Source: Psychrobacter sp. Cmf 22.2 (GTDB lineage Bacteria > Pseudomonadota > Gammaproteobacteria > Pseudomonadales > Moraxellaceae). Taken from it: a stretch of 64,000 bases of DNA. The stretch lies in contig NZ_MRYA01000004.1 of assembly GCF_001921745.1 (NCBI RefSeq), positions 124,001 through 188,000 of the forward strand, given 5' to 3'. The position numbers and the translations under genes are program-made. The notes under the pieces are model-generated. The model worked only from the letters and a program-made list of their open reading frames with translations, did no database searches and was not told where the DNA came from. This document shows, piece by piece, positions 47,724 through 56,128 of this stretch; within the stretch, counting starts at the first letter, position 1, and each line of letters starts with the position of its first letter.

Positions 47724-48184
47724 AGTCTTCGTCTTTGTCTCTATTTATACAGTGGAAAGATAAGGGTTGGGATGCGATATATTATGTGATGACTCATAAA
47801 CCAGCAGACATATTTAGCAAAATCAAAGCTACTCATTATAGGATAAAAAAGGGACTAAAAATAGGGGCTATCATGTATGGATCTGACCGACAGAATCAAG
47901 CAGTTATTAGAACAAAAGCAGTCCAAATGATTAAGTTGTGGTTAAGTGATTTGCCATGATAATAGGCTAGAAGAAGAAGGTTTGATTTAGCTTACAACAG
48001 AATGCCAGTATAGATCATGCAGTCAACAAACTGTTGTATGGCTAGAGGGAAAGGAAGGGGTTGGCAAAAAGCAGAAAAGAAATATCTTCTACTATAGTTC
48101 GTTTAAAGCTTTAAGAGCACGTGATGAATACAATCAAAAATTTGACACCTGCAATCTGTCAGTATTGTAGGCTCTTCTAACCAA
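47724..48184. other. Intergenic region between ileS and the GntR gene
   Basis: 461 bp. The plus-strand frame 47735-47959 starts with TTG, has no ribosome site and no family features. The region should hold the ileS promoter on the minus strand. No terminator hairpin with T-run was found behind the GntR gene. Confidence 0.4.
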
Positions 48185-48901
48185 CTAAACAGGTACGATG
48201 GTTAGATGCTCTGCCAAATTAAAAAAAGGTTTGGTTGAGGCATTAAAATCAAGGCCAGCTTCCAAATGGTTTAAGTGCTGATCAATAAGTAGCAAAAGGC
48301 GTTCTTCATCCTTATTTTCGATAGCTTGTACTATTTCGAGGTGCTCATCTTCGGCACAGTGAGATGAGCCAGCCGTATTGTACAATCCGATAATTAAGGT
48401 AGTACGTAACGTCAGCTCACTCAAAAATCTCTCTAGGACTTGATTGTCAGCGATCGTCGCCAAACGCATGTGAAACGTACGTGATAGGCGAAGCTCAGCA
48501 GGTTTGTCTCCCTTGGTACGCGCTTTGGCTTCAGCGGCTATCGTAGCACGCATGTCAGCGATATCTTGTGACGTGAAGTTTTCGATGACTTTACGTGCCA
48601 GCATGCGCTCAATCGTTCGACGCGCTTCAAAGACGTCACCAGCTTCTTTAGGAGAGGGCGTTGAGACAAATGCGCCTCGATTGGGCTGCAATTGTACCAC
48701 ATGCATCGTAGCAAGCGTAGAGAGCGCCCGCCTGACATTGGCCCTATTACAGTCGAATAGATCACTTAGTACCTGTTCACCCAGTTTTGTTCCAGCTGGC
48801 AACCGCTGCTCTGACACGGCCGCAGTAATTGAGTTAATAATCGTTTGCTCTGGCATCGCATCGATCCTAGAAGCTGTATTTTCAGTTTTTATATCATTCA
48901 T
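48185..48901 (-). CDS. GntR family transcriptional regulator (FCD domain)
   Basis: A 238-aa regulator. The N-terminal winged helix-turn-helix (about 20-85) includes GTKLGEQVLSDLFDCNRANVRRALSTLA, the GntR DNA-binding part. The C-terminal FCD domain is helical and has the metal-binding type residues (FHMRLATIADN, and HLEIVQAIENKDEERLL with HLNHLEAG). The ligand is not known. It is divergent from the racemase-permease pair, so it probably controls them. The shared intergenic region contains three GTTAAC repeats. GGAGG lies 23 nt before the ATG, unusually far, and a 9-codon frame begins right after it. Confidence 0.9.
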   Translation of the reverse strand: MNDIKTENTASRIDAMPEQTIINSITAAVSEQRLPAGTKLGEQVLSDLFDCNRANVRRALSTLATMHVVQLQPNRGAFVSTPSPKEAGDVFEARRTIERMLARKVIENFTSQDIADMRATIAAEAKARTKGDKPAELRLSRTFHMRLATIADNQVLERFLSELTLRTTLIIGLYNTAGSSHCAEDEHLEIVQAIENKDEERLLLLIDQHLNHLEAGLDFNASTKPFFNLAEHLTIVPV

Positions 48902-48923
48902 AGGCGCAATTATAGTGTGCCAC
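48894..48923 (-). CDS. Possible 9-codon leader ORF overlapping the GntR start
   Basis: A GTG at 48923-48921 stands 5 nt after GGAGG. The frame encodes MAHYNCAYE if the GTG is read as Met, and ends at TGA 48894-48896, overlapping codons 2-3 of the GntR gene. The GntR ATG itself is 23 nt from the GGAGG, so its translation may depend on this small frame. Confidence 0.25.
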   Translation of the reverse strand: MAHYNCAYE

Positions 48924-48942
48924 TGTTACCTCCACAACAAAT

Positions 48943-48972
48943 ATTATAAATTTTTGATTGTTTTGTTAACAA
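48943..48972 (-). promoter_or_regulatory. Promoter candidate for the GntR gene
   Basis: On the minus strand: -35 TTGTTA (48972-48967) and -10 TATAAT (48948-48943), 18-bp spacing. The -35 lies within the first GTTAAC repeat, so a repressor there would block transcription. The start would be about 35 nt before the ATG. Confidence 0.45.
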
Positions 48973-48998
48973 TAATAGTTAACAATGCTTGTTAACAA
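48963..48998. promoter_or_regulatory. Triple GTTAAC operator, 13-bp period
   Basis: TTGTTAACAA (48963-48972), AGTTAACAAT (48977-48986) and TTGTTAACAA (48989-48998). The GTTAAC cores start at 48965, 48978 and 48991, exactly 13 bp apart. Two of the copies are 10-bp palindromes. Location between divergent regulator and racemase genes suggests binding by the GntR protein. Confidence 0.55.
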
Positions 48999-49086
48999 CG
49001 GTTATTTCACGCTTATGGGTAGTCAAAAACAAAAGCCAATGATGAAAAATGAAACCAATAGCAAAATTTATAAATAGAGAGTCGCT

Positions 49087-49785
49087 ATGAAAATCTTAGT
49101 CATGAATCCAAACTCTACAACGTCTATGACAGACAAAATCGTAGAAAGCGCGCGTCAAAAGGTTGGCGTAGGTACGTCCATTATTGGTGCTTCTGGCACG
49201 GATGCACCTGCCTCTATTCAAGGGCATCACGATGAAGCGATGTCTGTTCCTGGTTTAATCAAGCGTTTAAAACAAGCTGAAGCAGAAGGCATTGATGGGG
49301 TAGTGGTTGCCTGTTTTGATGATCCAGGAATCGGTGCTTGCCGCGAAGTCTTCTCAGGGCCAGTTCTTGGAATCTGTGAAGCCGCAGTCAAGGCCGCAAG
49401 TATGATTTCGACATCTTTTAGTGTGGTCACAACGCTACCTCGTTCTGTACCTGTCATCGAAGATCTTATCCATGGTTATGGCTTATCACATCGCTGCCGC
49501 CGTGTACGCTCAGCTGCCATACCAGTGCTTGCTCTTGAAGAGCCAGGCTCTGGCGCACGTGAAAAGGTTCGTGATGAGATCTTACGTGCAGTGCGTGAAG
49601 ACAATTGTGAAGCCGTTGTTTTGGGATGTGCAGGCATGGCAGATTTGACAGAATGGCTGACAAAAGAGACTGGCGTTCCTGTCATCGATGGTGTCACAGT
49701 TGCCACGCGCATGGTTGAGGCTTTGATTGGCTGCGGTCTTAAAACCAGCAAGGTTGGTGCTTATGCTGCACCGATTGAGAGTTAA
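49087..49785 (+). CDS. Asp/Glu/hydantoin racemase family protein
   Basis: A 232-aa cofactor-independent racemase of the hydantoin/allantoin type. The N-terminus MKILVMNPNSTTSMT is typical of hydantoin racemases, and the two catalytic Cys sit at 76 (VVACFDDPG) and 181 (VLGCAGMAD). Both are present, so the enzyme should be active. It probably racemises a 5-substituted hydantoin or allantoin. A permease follows 62 bp downstream. No hydantoinase, allantoinase or carbamoylase is in the window. The ribosome site is weak (GAGAG). Confidence 0.88.
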   Translation: MKILVMNPNSTTSMTDKIVESARQKVGVGTSIIGASGTDAPASIQGHHDEAMSVPGLIKRLKQAEAEGIDGVVVACFDDPGIGACREVFSGPVLGICEAAVKAASMISTSFSVVTTLPRSVPVIEDLIHGYGLSHRCRRVRSAAIPVLALEEPGSGAREKVRDEILRAVREDNCEAVVLGCAGMADLTEWLTKETGVPVIDGVTVATRMVEALIGCGLKTSKVGAYAAPIES

Positions 49786-49847
49786 ATTAACCAAATGAAT
49801 TAACACCCACGATTAACCAATAAACTTTCTCAAGGAAGGGGAACGTA

Positions 49848-51206
49848 ATGGAAAATGCGAAAGTTGCCGTCGCTGCGGCAGGAGTACAAACCCTCGATAA
49901 TAAAGCAATCGGGGAGGAGAGTCTGGCACCGCAAACTACGCGTATTATGGGCTCATGGTCTTATTTGTTTGCATGGTTAGGGGGATGTGTATCCATTGGC
50001 ACATTCACCGTTGGTTCGGGACTTGTTGGTACATTAAACCTGCTACAAGTAGTATTGGCTATCGCAATTGGTTGTACTGTTATTGGGGCTGCGCTCATGA
50101 TTAATGGCAGAGCAGGCCATAAATATGGCATACCGTTCATGGTACAGACTCGCTCTGCTTTTGGCTTTTCAGGTAGTCGTATCCCGGCACTGGTACGTTC
50201 GGTACCAGCAGTTGTATGGTTTGGCTTTCAAAGCTGGATTGGTGCTGGAGCATTGAATCTAGTATCTGACACTCTATTTGGTTATAACAATATTGTGGTC
50301 TTTTTTGTCGGCTTTCAGTTTTTGCAGATTGGTTTATCTGTCCTTGGTTTTCATGGCATTAAATGGCTTGAAAATATTGGTTCAGTTTTTATTATTGGCG
50401 CGCTTGCTTATATGTTTTTTAGTGTCATTAATAAATACGGCGACACGATCTCGACCAATCTCATCAACGTCGAAGGCACATGGGGCACACCGTTTTGGGG
50501 CGCCACGATGCTGTTTTTGGGGGTGTACAGTACCATGATGCTTAACGTATCTGACTATTCGCGCGAGCTACGCGAAAATGTTGGATTGTTTCGTCAAGTG
50601 GTTATTTACGCCAACTCTATTTTGCCCGCGACGCTATTTATGGGGTTAATCGGCGTCATGGTCACCAGTGCGACTGGTGAAGTTGATCCTATTCAAGTGT
50701 TTTCTAGTGCTGTCGACAACAAGCCTTTACTGGTTATCACCATGCTTTTCATCGCTTTTGCGCAAGTTACGACCAATATCTTAAATAATGTTATCCCGCC
50801 TGCGTATGCTTTAATGGACATCTTTAACCTTAAGTATAAAACAGCAGCTGTCATTGTAGGTTTGCTGGCATTTTGCACCTTCCCTTGGGAGCTGGTAAAA
50901 GATGAATCTGCTGCTGGTCTGAATCTATTTATCCAAACCTATTCGGCATTCTTAGGTCCGTTATTTGCAATCTTGGTAGTAGACTTTTATTTCTTGCGTA
51001 AACAAAAGCTTGATATCGATAAGCTATATGACAAAGACGGCCCTTATAAAGGTGTGAATATGGCGGCAGTCATCGCCATGGCTATTGGTATCGTAGTCGC
51101 GTTGATGTTTTCCAGCATCTCTTGGTATGCAAGCTTAATCCCAGCAGGGGCTATCTATTGGATCTTGATGCTTAAGATGCCAGCCGCGCAACGTTTTATG
51201 TCATAA
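49848..51206 (+). CDS. NCS1 family nucleobase/hydantoin transporter
   Basis: A 452-aa inner-membrane transporter with about 12 hydrophobic segments, of the NCS1 family (cytosine, allantoin, hydantoin and related compounds). Diagnostic parts are the N-terminal GSWSYLFAWLGGCVSIGTFT, GRAGHKYGIPFMVQTRSAFG, the Trp/Gln region VVWFGFQSWIGAGALN and MMLNVSDYSRELRE. Neighbouring racemase supports a hydantoin- or allantoin-like substrate. AAGGAAGGGGAAC precedes the ATG. It is probably co-transcribed with the racemase under GntR control. Confidence 0.9.
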   Translation: MENAKVAVAAAGVQTLDNKAIGEESLAPQTTRIMGSWSYLFAWLGGCVSIGTFTVGSGLVGTLNLLQVVLAIAIGCTVIGAALMINGRAGHKYGIPFMVQTRSAFGFSGSRIPALVRSVPAVVWFGFQSWIGAGALNLVSDTLFGYNNIVVFFVGFQFLQIGLSVLGFHGIKWLENIGSVFIIGALAYMFFSVINKYGDTISTNLINVEGTWGTPFWGATMLFLGVYSTMMLNVSDYSRELRENVGLFRQVVIYANSILPATLFMGLIGVMVTSATGEVDPIQVFSSAVDNKPLLVITMLFIAFAQVTTNILNNVIPPAYALMDIFNLKYKTAAVIVGLLAFCTFPWELVKDESAAGLNLFIQTYSAFLGPLFAILVVDFYFLRKQKLDIDKLYDKDGPYKGVNMAAVIAMAIGIVVALMFSSISWYASLIPAGAIYWILMLKMPAAQRFMS

Positions 51207-51233
51207 ATAATTTCATTCAACCCTTTAAAAATA

Positions 51234-51273
51234 AACAGTCCCTATTATAGAGTGCTCTATAGTAGGGACTGTT
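51234..51273. repeat. Near-perfect 40-bp palindrome before ald
   Basis: AACAGTCCCTA (51234-51244) pairs with TAGGGACTGTT (51263-51273), and TATAGAG (51246-51252) pairs with CTCTATA (51255-51261). A T-G pair joins the arms and the central two bases are TG. No T-run follows on the plus strand. On the minus strand TTTATTTTT follows. It may be a terminator of the permease transcript, a protein site or a remnant element. Confidence 0.6.
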
Positions 51274-51405
51274 GCGTTAGGTAGTTGGTTCCGGCATGAT
51301 AACCTTGATGGTTCATCGTTAGGCTGCCTTTATAACACTGACTCTGTGCCACTTATTTTCTATAGTTAAATACACCACTTTACTGTCATCAAGGAAGATA
51401 AAATT

Positions 51406-52521
51406 ATGAAAATAGGTATTCCAAAAGAGATGAAGAATAATGAAAATCGGGTTGGCTTAACGCCAAATGGGGTCAGTGTGTTAGTCGATGATGGTCATGA
51501 TGTACTCGTCGAAACCAATGCTGGCATGGGTTCACAGTTTACTGACGATGATTATAAAGCAGCTGGCGCAACCATCGTTGATGACGCGGCAACAGCATGG
51601 GCCGTAGAATTGGTCATTAAGGTAAAAGAGCCGCAGAGGGATGAATATAAACATCTAACAGAAGATTTAATCTTATTTACCTATCTACATTTAGCAAACG
51701 AGCCTGAGCTTGCCAAAGTATTAATCGACAACAAAGTAACGGCGATTGCTTATGAGACGGTACAGCTAACGGATAATTCCTTGCCACTACTCACACCGAT
51801 GAGTGAGATTGCTGGGCGTATGAGTACGCAAATTGGTGCGCAGTTTTTGCAGACTTTTTATGGTGGTAAAGGGATTTTGCTCGGCGGCGTTCCGGGCGTA
51901 CAAAAGGGCAGGGTAACTATTATCGGTGGCGGCGTATCTGGTACGGAAGCTGCCAAGATTGCCGTTGGCCTACGTGCTGATGTCACCATTTTAGACTTAG
52001 ATCCTCAGCGTCTAAAAGAGCTGTCCGAGATGTTCGGTAATAATGTGCAAACGCTAATATCTAACAAAGTTAATATCGCCAAGAGTGTCAAGGTGAGCGA
52101 TTTGGTCATTGGTGCAGTGTTGATTCCGGGCGCAGCGACGCCTAAATTAGTGACTGAGGAGATGATTAAATCCATGGATGATGGCGGTGTCATCATCGAT
52201 ATTGCGGTCGATCAAGGCGGGGTCTTTGAGACTACCGATCGCGTCACCACTCATGATAGTCCGACGTATACAAAGCACGGCATTGTTCATTATGCGGTGG
52301 CTAACATTCCGGGTGCTGTCCCACGCACTTCTACTATGGCGTTGTCCAATGTTACTTTACGGTATATACAAGCACTCGCCAAAAAGGGCTATCAGCAAGC
52401 ATGTCTTGATGATCCAGCATTGGCAAAAGGCGTTAATACCACTCAAGGTTATATGACCTATGAAGCTGTTGCTAAAGCATTAGATTATGAGTATAAAGCG
52501 TTGGATAAGATGATTGGTTAG
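51406..52521 (+). CDS. ald: Alanine dehydrogenase
   Basis: NAD-dependent enzyme interconverting L-alanine and pyruvate plus ammonia. The 371-aa protein has the N-terminal [20 protein letters not shown], the catalytic Lys in VIKVKEPQ and His in [27 protein letters not shown], and the Rossmann loop [15 protein letters not shown]. The C-terminal [14 protein letters not shown] is also typical. Length matches the family. AAGGAAG precedes the ATG. It may be part of the upstream GntR-controlled catabolic block, but a 199-bp gap with a palindrome separates them. Confidence 0.96.
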   Translation: MKIGIPKEMKNNENRVGLTPNGVSVLVDDGHDVLVETNAGMGSQFTDDDYKAAGATIVDDAATAWAVELVIKVKEPQRDEYKHLTEDLILFTYLHLANEPELAKVLIDNKVTAIAYETVQLTDNSLPLLTPMSEIAGRMSTQIGAQFLQTFYGGKGILLGGVPGVQKGRVTIIGGGVSGTEAAKIAVGLRADVTILDLDPQRLKELSEMFGNNVQTLISNKVNIAKSVKVSDLVIGAVLIPGAATPKLVTEEMIKSMDDGGVIIDIAVDQGGVFETTDRVTTHDSPTYTKHGIVHYAVANIPGAVPRTSTMALSNVTLRYIQALAKKGYQQACLDDPALAKGVNTTQGYMTYEAVAKALDYEYKALDKMIG

Positions 52522-52680
52522 TTTTTTTAGAGAACGTAGTGACTAGTGTGCTCATTATGAGCCGCACCGCAATATAAAAAATCAGTGATTTTAATAATGT
52601 TTTCAATAATTTAAATTGACGGCAAATATTCGTTATTATATGGTGGATGGTAGATATCAACTAGTACAAGGATAATAGGC

Positions 52681-53274
52681 ATGGAGCTTTATGATTTAGA
52701 AGTATCAGGGAATTGCTACAAGATTCGGCTGTTCTTAGCACTGATAAAACAACCCTATACGCTACGTCCAGTGGATTTTTTGGAGGGTGAACATAAAAAC
52801 GAGGCATCCATTGAACGCAATGCTTTTGGCGAAGTGCCAGTACTGATCGATGGCGATTTGACTCTCAGGGATTCACAAGCTATTTTGATTTATCTTGCTA
52901 GAAAGTTTGATAGAACAGACTGGTATCCAACGACGCCTGCTGAAGAGGCCAAAGTTGTTCAGTGGTTAATGGTCGCTGAAAGCGAGATCGCCAGAGGCCC
53001 TAACGATGCTCGGTTGCATGATAAGTTTGGTTATGAGCTTGACATTGATTTGGCTCGGAATAAGTCAACTCGTATCTTAGATATTTTAAACGAGCATCTA
53101 TTAGACCGTGATTGGTTAGAGCTTGACCGGCCAACTTTAGCAGACTTAGCTTGCTTTCCTTATGTGGCACTTAGCGAGGAAGGCGGCGTATCACTAGAGC
53201 CTTATCCAGCAATAACAGACTGGATAGAGCGTATAAAAGCGCTACCAGATTTTGTGACTATGCCTGGGATGTAG
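52681..53274 (+). CDS. Glutathione S-transferase family protein (second)
   Basis: A 197-aa GST. N-terminal thioredoxin fold with LEVSGNCYKIRLFLALIKQPY (visible as SGNCYKIRLFLALIK), NAFGEVPVLIDGDL and LRDSQAILIYLARKF. C-terminal helical domain with RPTLADLACFPYVAL. A Ser/Asn-rich active-site loop (SGNCYK) suggests a Ser- or Cys-type enzyme. The substrate is unknown. AAGGATAATAGGC lies before the ATG. Confidence 0.9.
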   Translation: MELYDLEVSGNCYKIRLFLALIKQPYTLRPVDFLEGEHKNEASIERNAFGEVPVLIDGDLTLRDSQAILIYLARKFDRTDWYPTTPAEEAKVVQWLMVAESEIARGPNDARLHDKFGYELDIDLARNKSTRILDILNEHLLDRDWLELDRPTLADLACFPYVALSEEGGVSLEPYPAITDWIERIKALPDFVTMPGM

Positions 53275-53368
53275 GGCCATACTTTTTACAATTAAAAAGT
53301 ATATTTAACTTAGCGTACTACAAAAATAAGTAAATTGATTAAGTATAGATAAGCGCATGCAGCTTTGG

Positions 53369-53920
53369 TTAAAAGTTATCGCTAAGCCATAATCTTAGTT
53401 TAAGAGACCAAAGCGGCTGAATACCTGTCAATCCTTGCGTCATCTCGCCATTTTTTAAGATGACATAAGAAGGCGTGACCTGTCCCTGCCAATCGGCGAA
53501 AATATTGCCTTCTTGGTCATTAACCGTCGTAAAATTATAATCATGCTCATCGAGATAACTATGCAGCACTTGATCAGAACCCGATTTAATCGCGATAGTG
53601 ACTACCGGATAGTCATTAGACGCTGCAAGTTTGTCTATCGTTGGTGAGGTCACATTACAAATCGGACACCATGTACCCCAAAAGTACACCAGTGCTGGCT
53701 TATCTGCACTCATAGCGGCCAAGTCAACGGGTTGACCTTGATAGTCAGTTAACTGTAGCTGCGGGCTGGCGGGCATAACGGGCTGTCGCCACCAATTGAT
53801 CGCAATGTATACGGCTAAAAAGACAATGCCATATAGAAGTACGGTTTTAAGTACTGATAATAGCTTCTGTTTTGGCGTCTTGTTAGGTGTTTTATTTTTC
53901 TTTTCAATATTGGTAGTCAT
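53369..53920 (-). CDS. Membrane-anchored thioredoxin-like protein (TlpA/ScsD type)
   Basis: A 183-aa periplasm-facing redox protein: cytoplasmic basic start, TM anchor (about 27-44), then a thioredoxin fold. The redox site is WCPIC (Cys85, Cys88) in YFWGTWCPICNV, and the cis-Pro is in VTPSYVI. This matches ScsD/TlpA-like oxidoreductases that act on disulfides in the periplasm. No partner (ScsB/CcdA-like) is adjacent. It faces the GST gene convergently. Confidence 0.87.
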   Translation of the reverse strand: MTTNIEKKNKTPNKTPKQKLLSVLKTVLLYGIVFLAVYIAINWWRQPVMPASPQLQLTDYQGQPVDLAAMSADKPALVYFWGTWCPICNVTSPTIDKLAASNDYPVVTIAIKSGSDQVLHSYLDEHDYNFTTVNDQEGNIFADWQGQVTPSYVILKNGEMTQGLTGIQPLWSLKLRLWLSDNF

Positions 53921-54015
53921 AGCTTTCGTTTTTTGCCTGTCACATAGTTACTTAAATTAATTTTTACTTAAGCCAGTTGCTTGGTGAGTAAGCTTGTTAG
54001 ATAAGGATTTAGATA

Positions 54016-54042
54016 AAAATAAACGGCTGAATGATCAGCCGT
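54016..54042 (-). terminator. Terminator of the GNAT-nitrilase gene
   Basis: ACGGCTGA (54023-54030) and TCAGCCGT (54035-54042) form an 8-bp stem with loop ATGA; on the minus strand it is followed by TTATTTTTATC. Confidence 0.75.
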
Positions 54043-54118
54043 ATTATTAATAGTAATAACGAATAAAGGAGCAATTTGAAGGTATGCCGCTGTCTTCAAT
54101 CCGTGTTACTGATTAGCA

Positions 54119-55759
54119 CTATCGAGATTTTTTGGCACGTCCTTGCAGTGCATCACCCAACAATACGCTACCAGAGTTTTCACGGCGTTCTTCATCGCTT
54201 AGTTTACTGGCAGAGATTTTCGATTTTTTCTTCCATCTTAAGCTAAATAAATCATCACGGCGATCGATCAAGTTGTGTACTGAACCTTCATGACGTACAT
54301 GAATGAGCTTATCCAAATTCAAATCAGAAAAGAATACCATTTCTGTGTTTGGGGTGGTCTCTGCCATAATCGCATCATGAGGGAACGCAAAATCCGATGG
54401 CGAAAAGATAGACGACTGAGCATACTGAATATCTAGACTTTCAACTTGCGGCAAGTTACCAACTGAGCCGCAAATCATAACGTAACATTCGTTTTCGATC
54501 GCGCGCGCTTGGGCACAATGACGCACTCGTAGATATCCGTTTTGAGTATCTGTCCAGAACGGCACAAACAAAATATCCATATCATCAAGCGCCATTAAAC
54601 GGGCAAGTTCAGGAAATTCAACATCGTAACATACCAAAATGCCAATGCGACCTGCGTCGGTATCGAACACTTTGACCTCGTCACCGCCTTCAATTACCCA
54701 CGCACTGCGCTCATGCGGCGTAATATGGATTTTACGCTGTTCTTCAACGGTGCCATCACGGCGACATAAATAGCTGACATTATATAAAGTGTCATTTTCA
54801 TCGAGCAATGGCATAGAGCCGCTAATGACATTGACGTTATAGCTGACAGCTAAATGTGAGATCTCATTTCTAAACCATTCGGTGTAACCCGCCAAAAACC
54901 GAATGGCGACATTTTGATCTGTTGATTCGCATAATCCCATCAATGGTGCGTTAAAGAACTCTGGCAAGCAAGCAAAATCAGCGTTGTAATCTGCCATTAT
55001 ATCGACGAAGAACTCAACCTGTTGTAGTAGCTCTTCTGGTGACTCAACTTCGCGCATCTGCCATTGAATACCACCGATACGCACCTCAGATTTGCGCGTA
55101 TTAGGCTTGTAGTCTTTGGGTTCGTAATAGATGTTTGCCCATTCAAGCAAGGTTGCAAAGCCTTTAGATTGCTTATCATCTGGTAAATAGGCAGTCAGAA
55201 TACGCTTAACGATAAAGCCGTTGGACAGCTGAAACGATAAGGCTGGGTCATGAATCTCACGTGATTCAACAGCATCAATATATTCGCCAGGGGTAAGGTC
55301 TTGATGGTCATGATATTTTGGAATACGACCACCAGCCAAAATGGCACGAAAGTTGAGCTGACGGCACAGCTCTTTACGAGCATCATATAATCTACGACCC
55401 AAACGATAGCCGCGATATTCAGGATCTATCAACGCATCGAGACCATAGATAGCATCGCCCTCAGGGTTGTCTTTGATAATTTCTTTGTGGCCAATCAAAT
55501 CATCATAAGTATGCGGGTTAGAAAACTTGGCATAGTCAACACGCATAGACAGTACGATACCGATTAATTGGTCATGATCAAATAACGCAATCTGACCTTC
55601 TGGAAAAGCATCAATCAAGGTGTGAATCGTAGTCTTTGACCATGCGCCGCCTAAGTTTGCATAGACGCGATCCATTAAGGCTTTTAACTGGGCATAATCT
55701 TTTTTCTTAATTTCGGCAATCGTTAAATGGAAGTCATCTAATTTTTCAATCTTGCTCAT
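54119..55759 (-). CDS. GNAT acetyltransferase / carbon-nitrogen hydrolase fusion
   Basis: A 546-aa two-domain protein. Residues about 10-215 form a GNAT acetyltransferase (GLDALIDPEYRGYRLGRRLYDARKE, here the acetyl-CoA site YRGYRLGRRLYDARKE). Residues about 225-515 form a nitrilase-type amidase with the full catalytic triad Glu267 (FACLPEFFN), Lys343 (QRKIHITPHE) and Cys377 (GILVCYDVEFPEL). The C-terminal tail is basic and Ser-rich. Similar fusions are widespread, but the substrate is unknown. The ATG at 55759 gives a full first domain. Confidence 0.92.
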   Translation of the reverse strand: MSKIEKLDDFHLTIAEIKKKDYAQLKALMDRVYANLGGAWSKTTIHTLIDAFPEGQIALFDHDQLIGIVLSMRVDYAKFSNPHTYDDLIGHKEIIKDNPEGDAIYGLDALIDPEYRGYRLGRRLYDARKELCRQLNFRAILAGGRIPKYHDHQDLTPGEYIDAVESREIHDPALSFQLSNGFIVKRILTAYLPDDKQSKGFATLLEWANIYYEPKDYKPNTRKSEVRIGGIQWQMREVESPEELLQQVEFFVDIMADYNADFACLPEFFNAPLMGLCESTDQNVAIRFLAGYTEWFRNEISHLAVSYNVNVISGSMPLLDENDTLYNVSYLCRRDGTVEEQRKIHITPHERSAWVIEGGDEVKVFDTDAGRIGILVCYDVEFPELARLMALDDMDILFVPFWTDTQNGYLRVRHCAQARAIENECYVMICGSVGNLPQVESLDIQYAQSSIFSPSDFAFPHDAIMAETTPNTEMVFFSDLNLDKLIHVRHEGSVHNLIDRRDDLFSLRWKKKSKISASKLSDEERRENSGSVLLGDALQGRAKKSR

Positions 55760-56128
55760 AATATTCCTGTTTGGCTATTTGGGGTGTCAGATAATGGGCT
55801 TCACACTTGAATAAAACGATAGAGTATTGATATTACCGAATTTTTGTGTAACAAAAATCATAAAAATATATCAATCACTTCGCTTAGTCGTTACAATATT
55901 TTATTATCGTATTTACAACGAGTTATCATAACTAGAATGGTTATTTGGTATGCTTTTTTACGATAGCATGTTCCATAAGGGGTGTTATTTTATCAACTAA
56001 GATAACTAATGACATTCTGGCATGGTAAACATTTACTACGTTTTTGTGAATTGTATTATTCGGCTCGTTTAGAGAGGAGTTTTGAGTCTTTTATTATCCC
56101 TACAAAAGCGTTATTTTTAGGATTTTTC
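55760..56128. other. Divergent region between GNAT-nitrilase and BLUF genes
   Basis: 369 bp. AT-rich, holds promoters for both genes but no box pair was clear enough to name. An in-frame ATG at 56009 extends the BLUF frame but has no ribosome site, so the stretch 56009-56128 is treated as leader. Confidence 0.45.

Noticed and set aside
47735-47959. 74-aa plus-strand ORF beside ileS
   Set aside because: TTG start without a ribosome site and no family resemblance; its length is expected by chance in this AT-rich gap.
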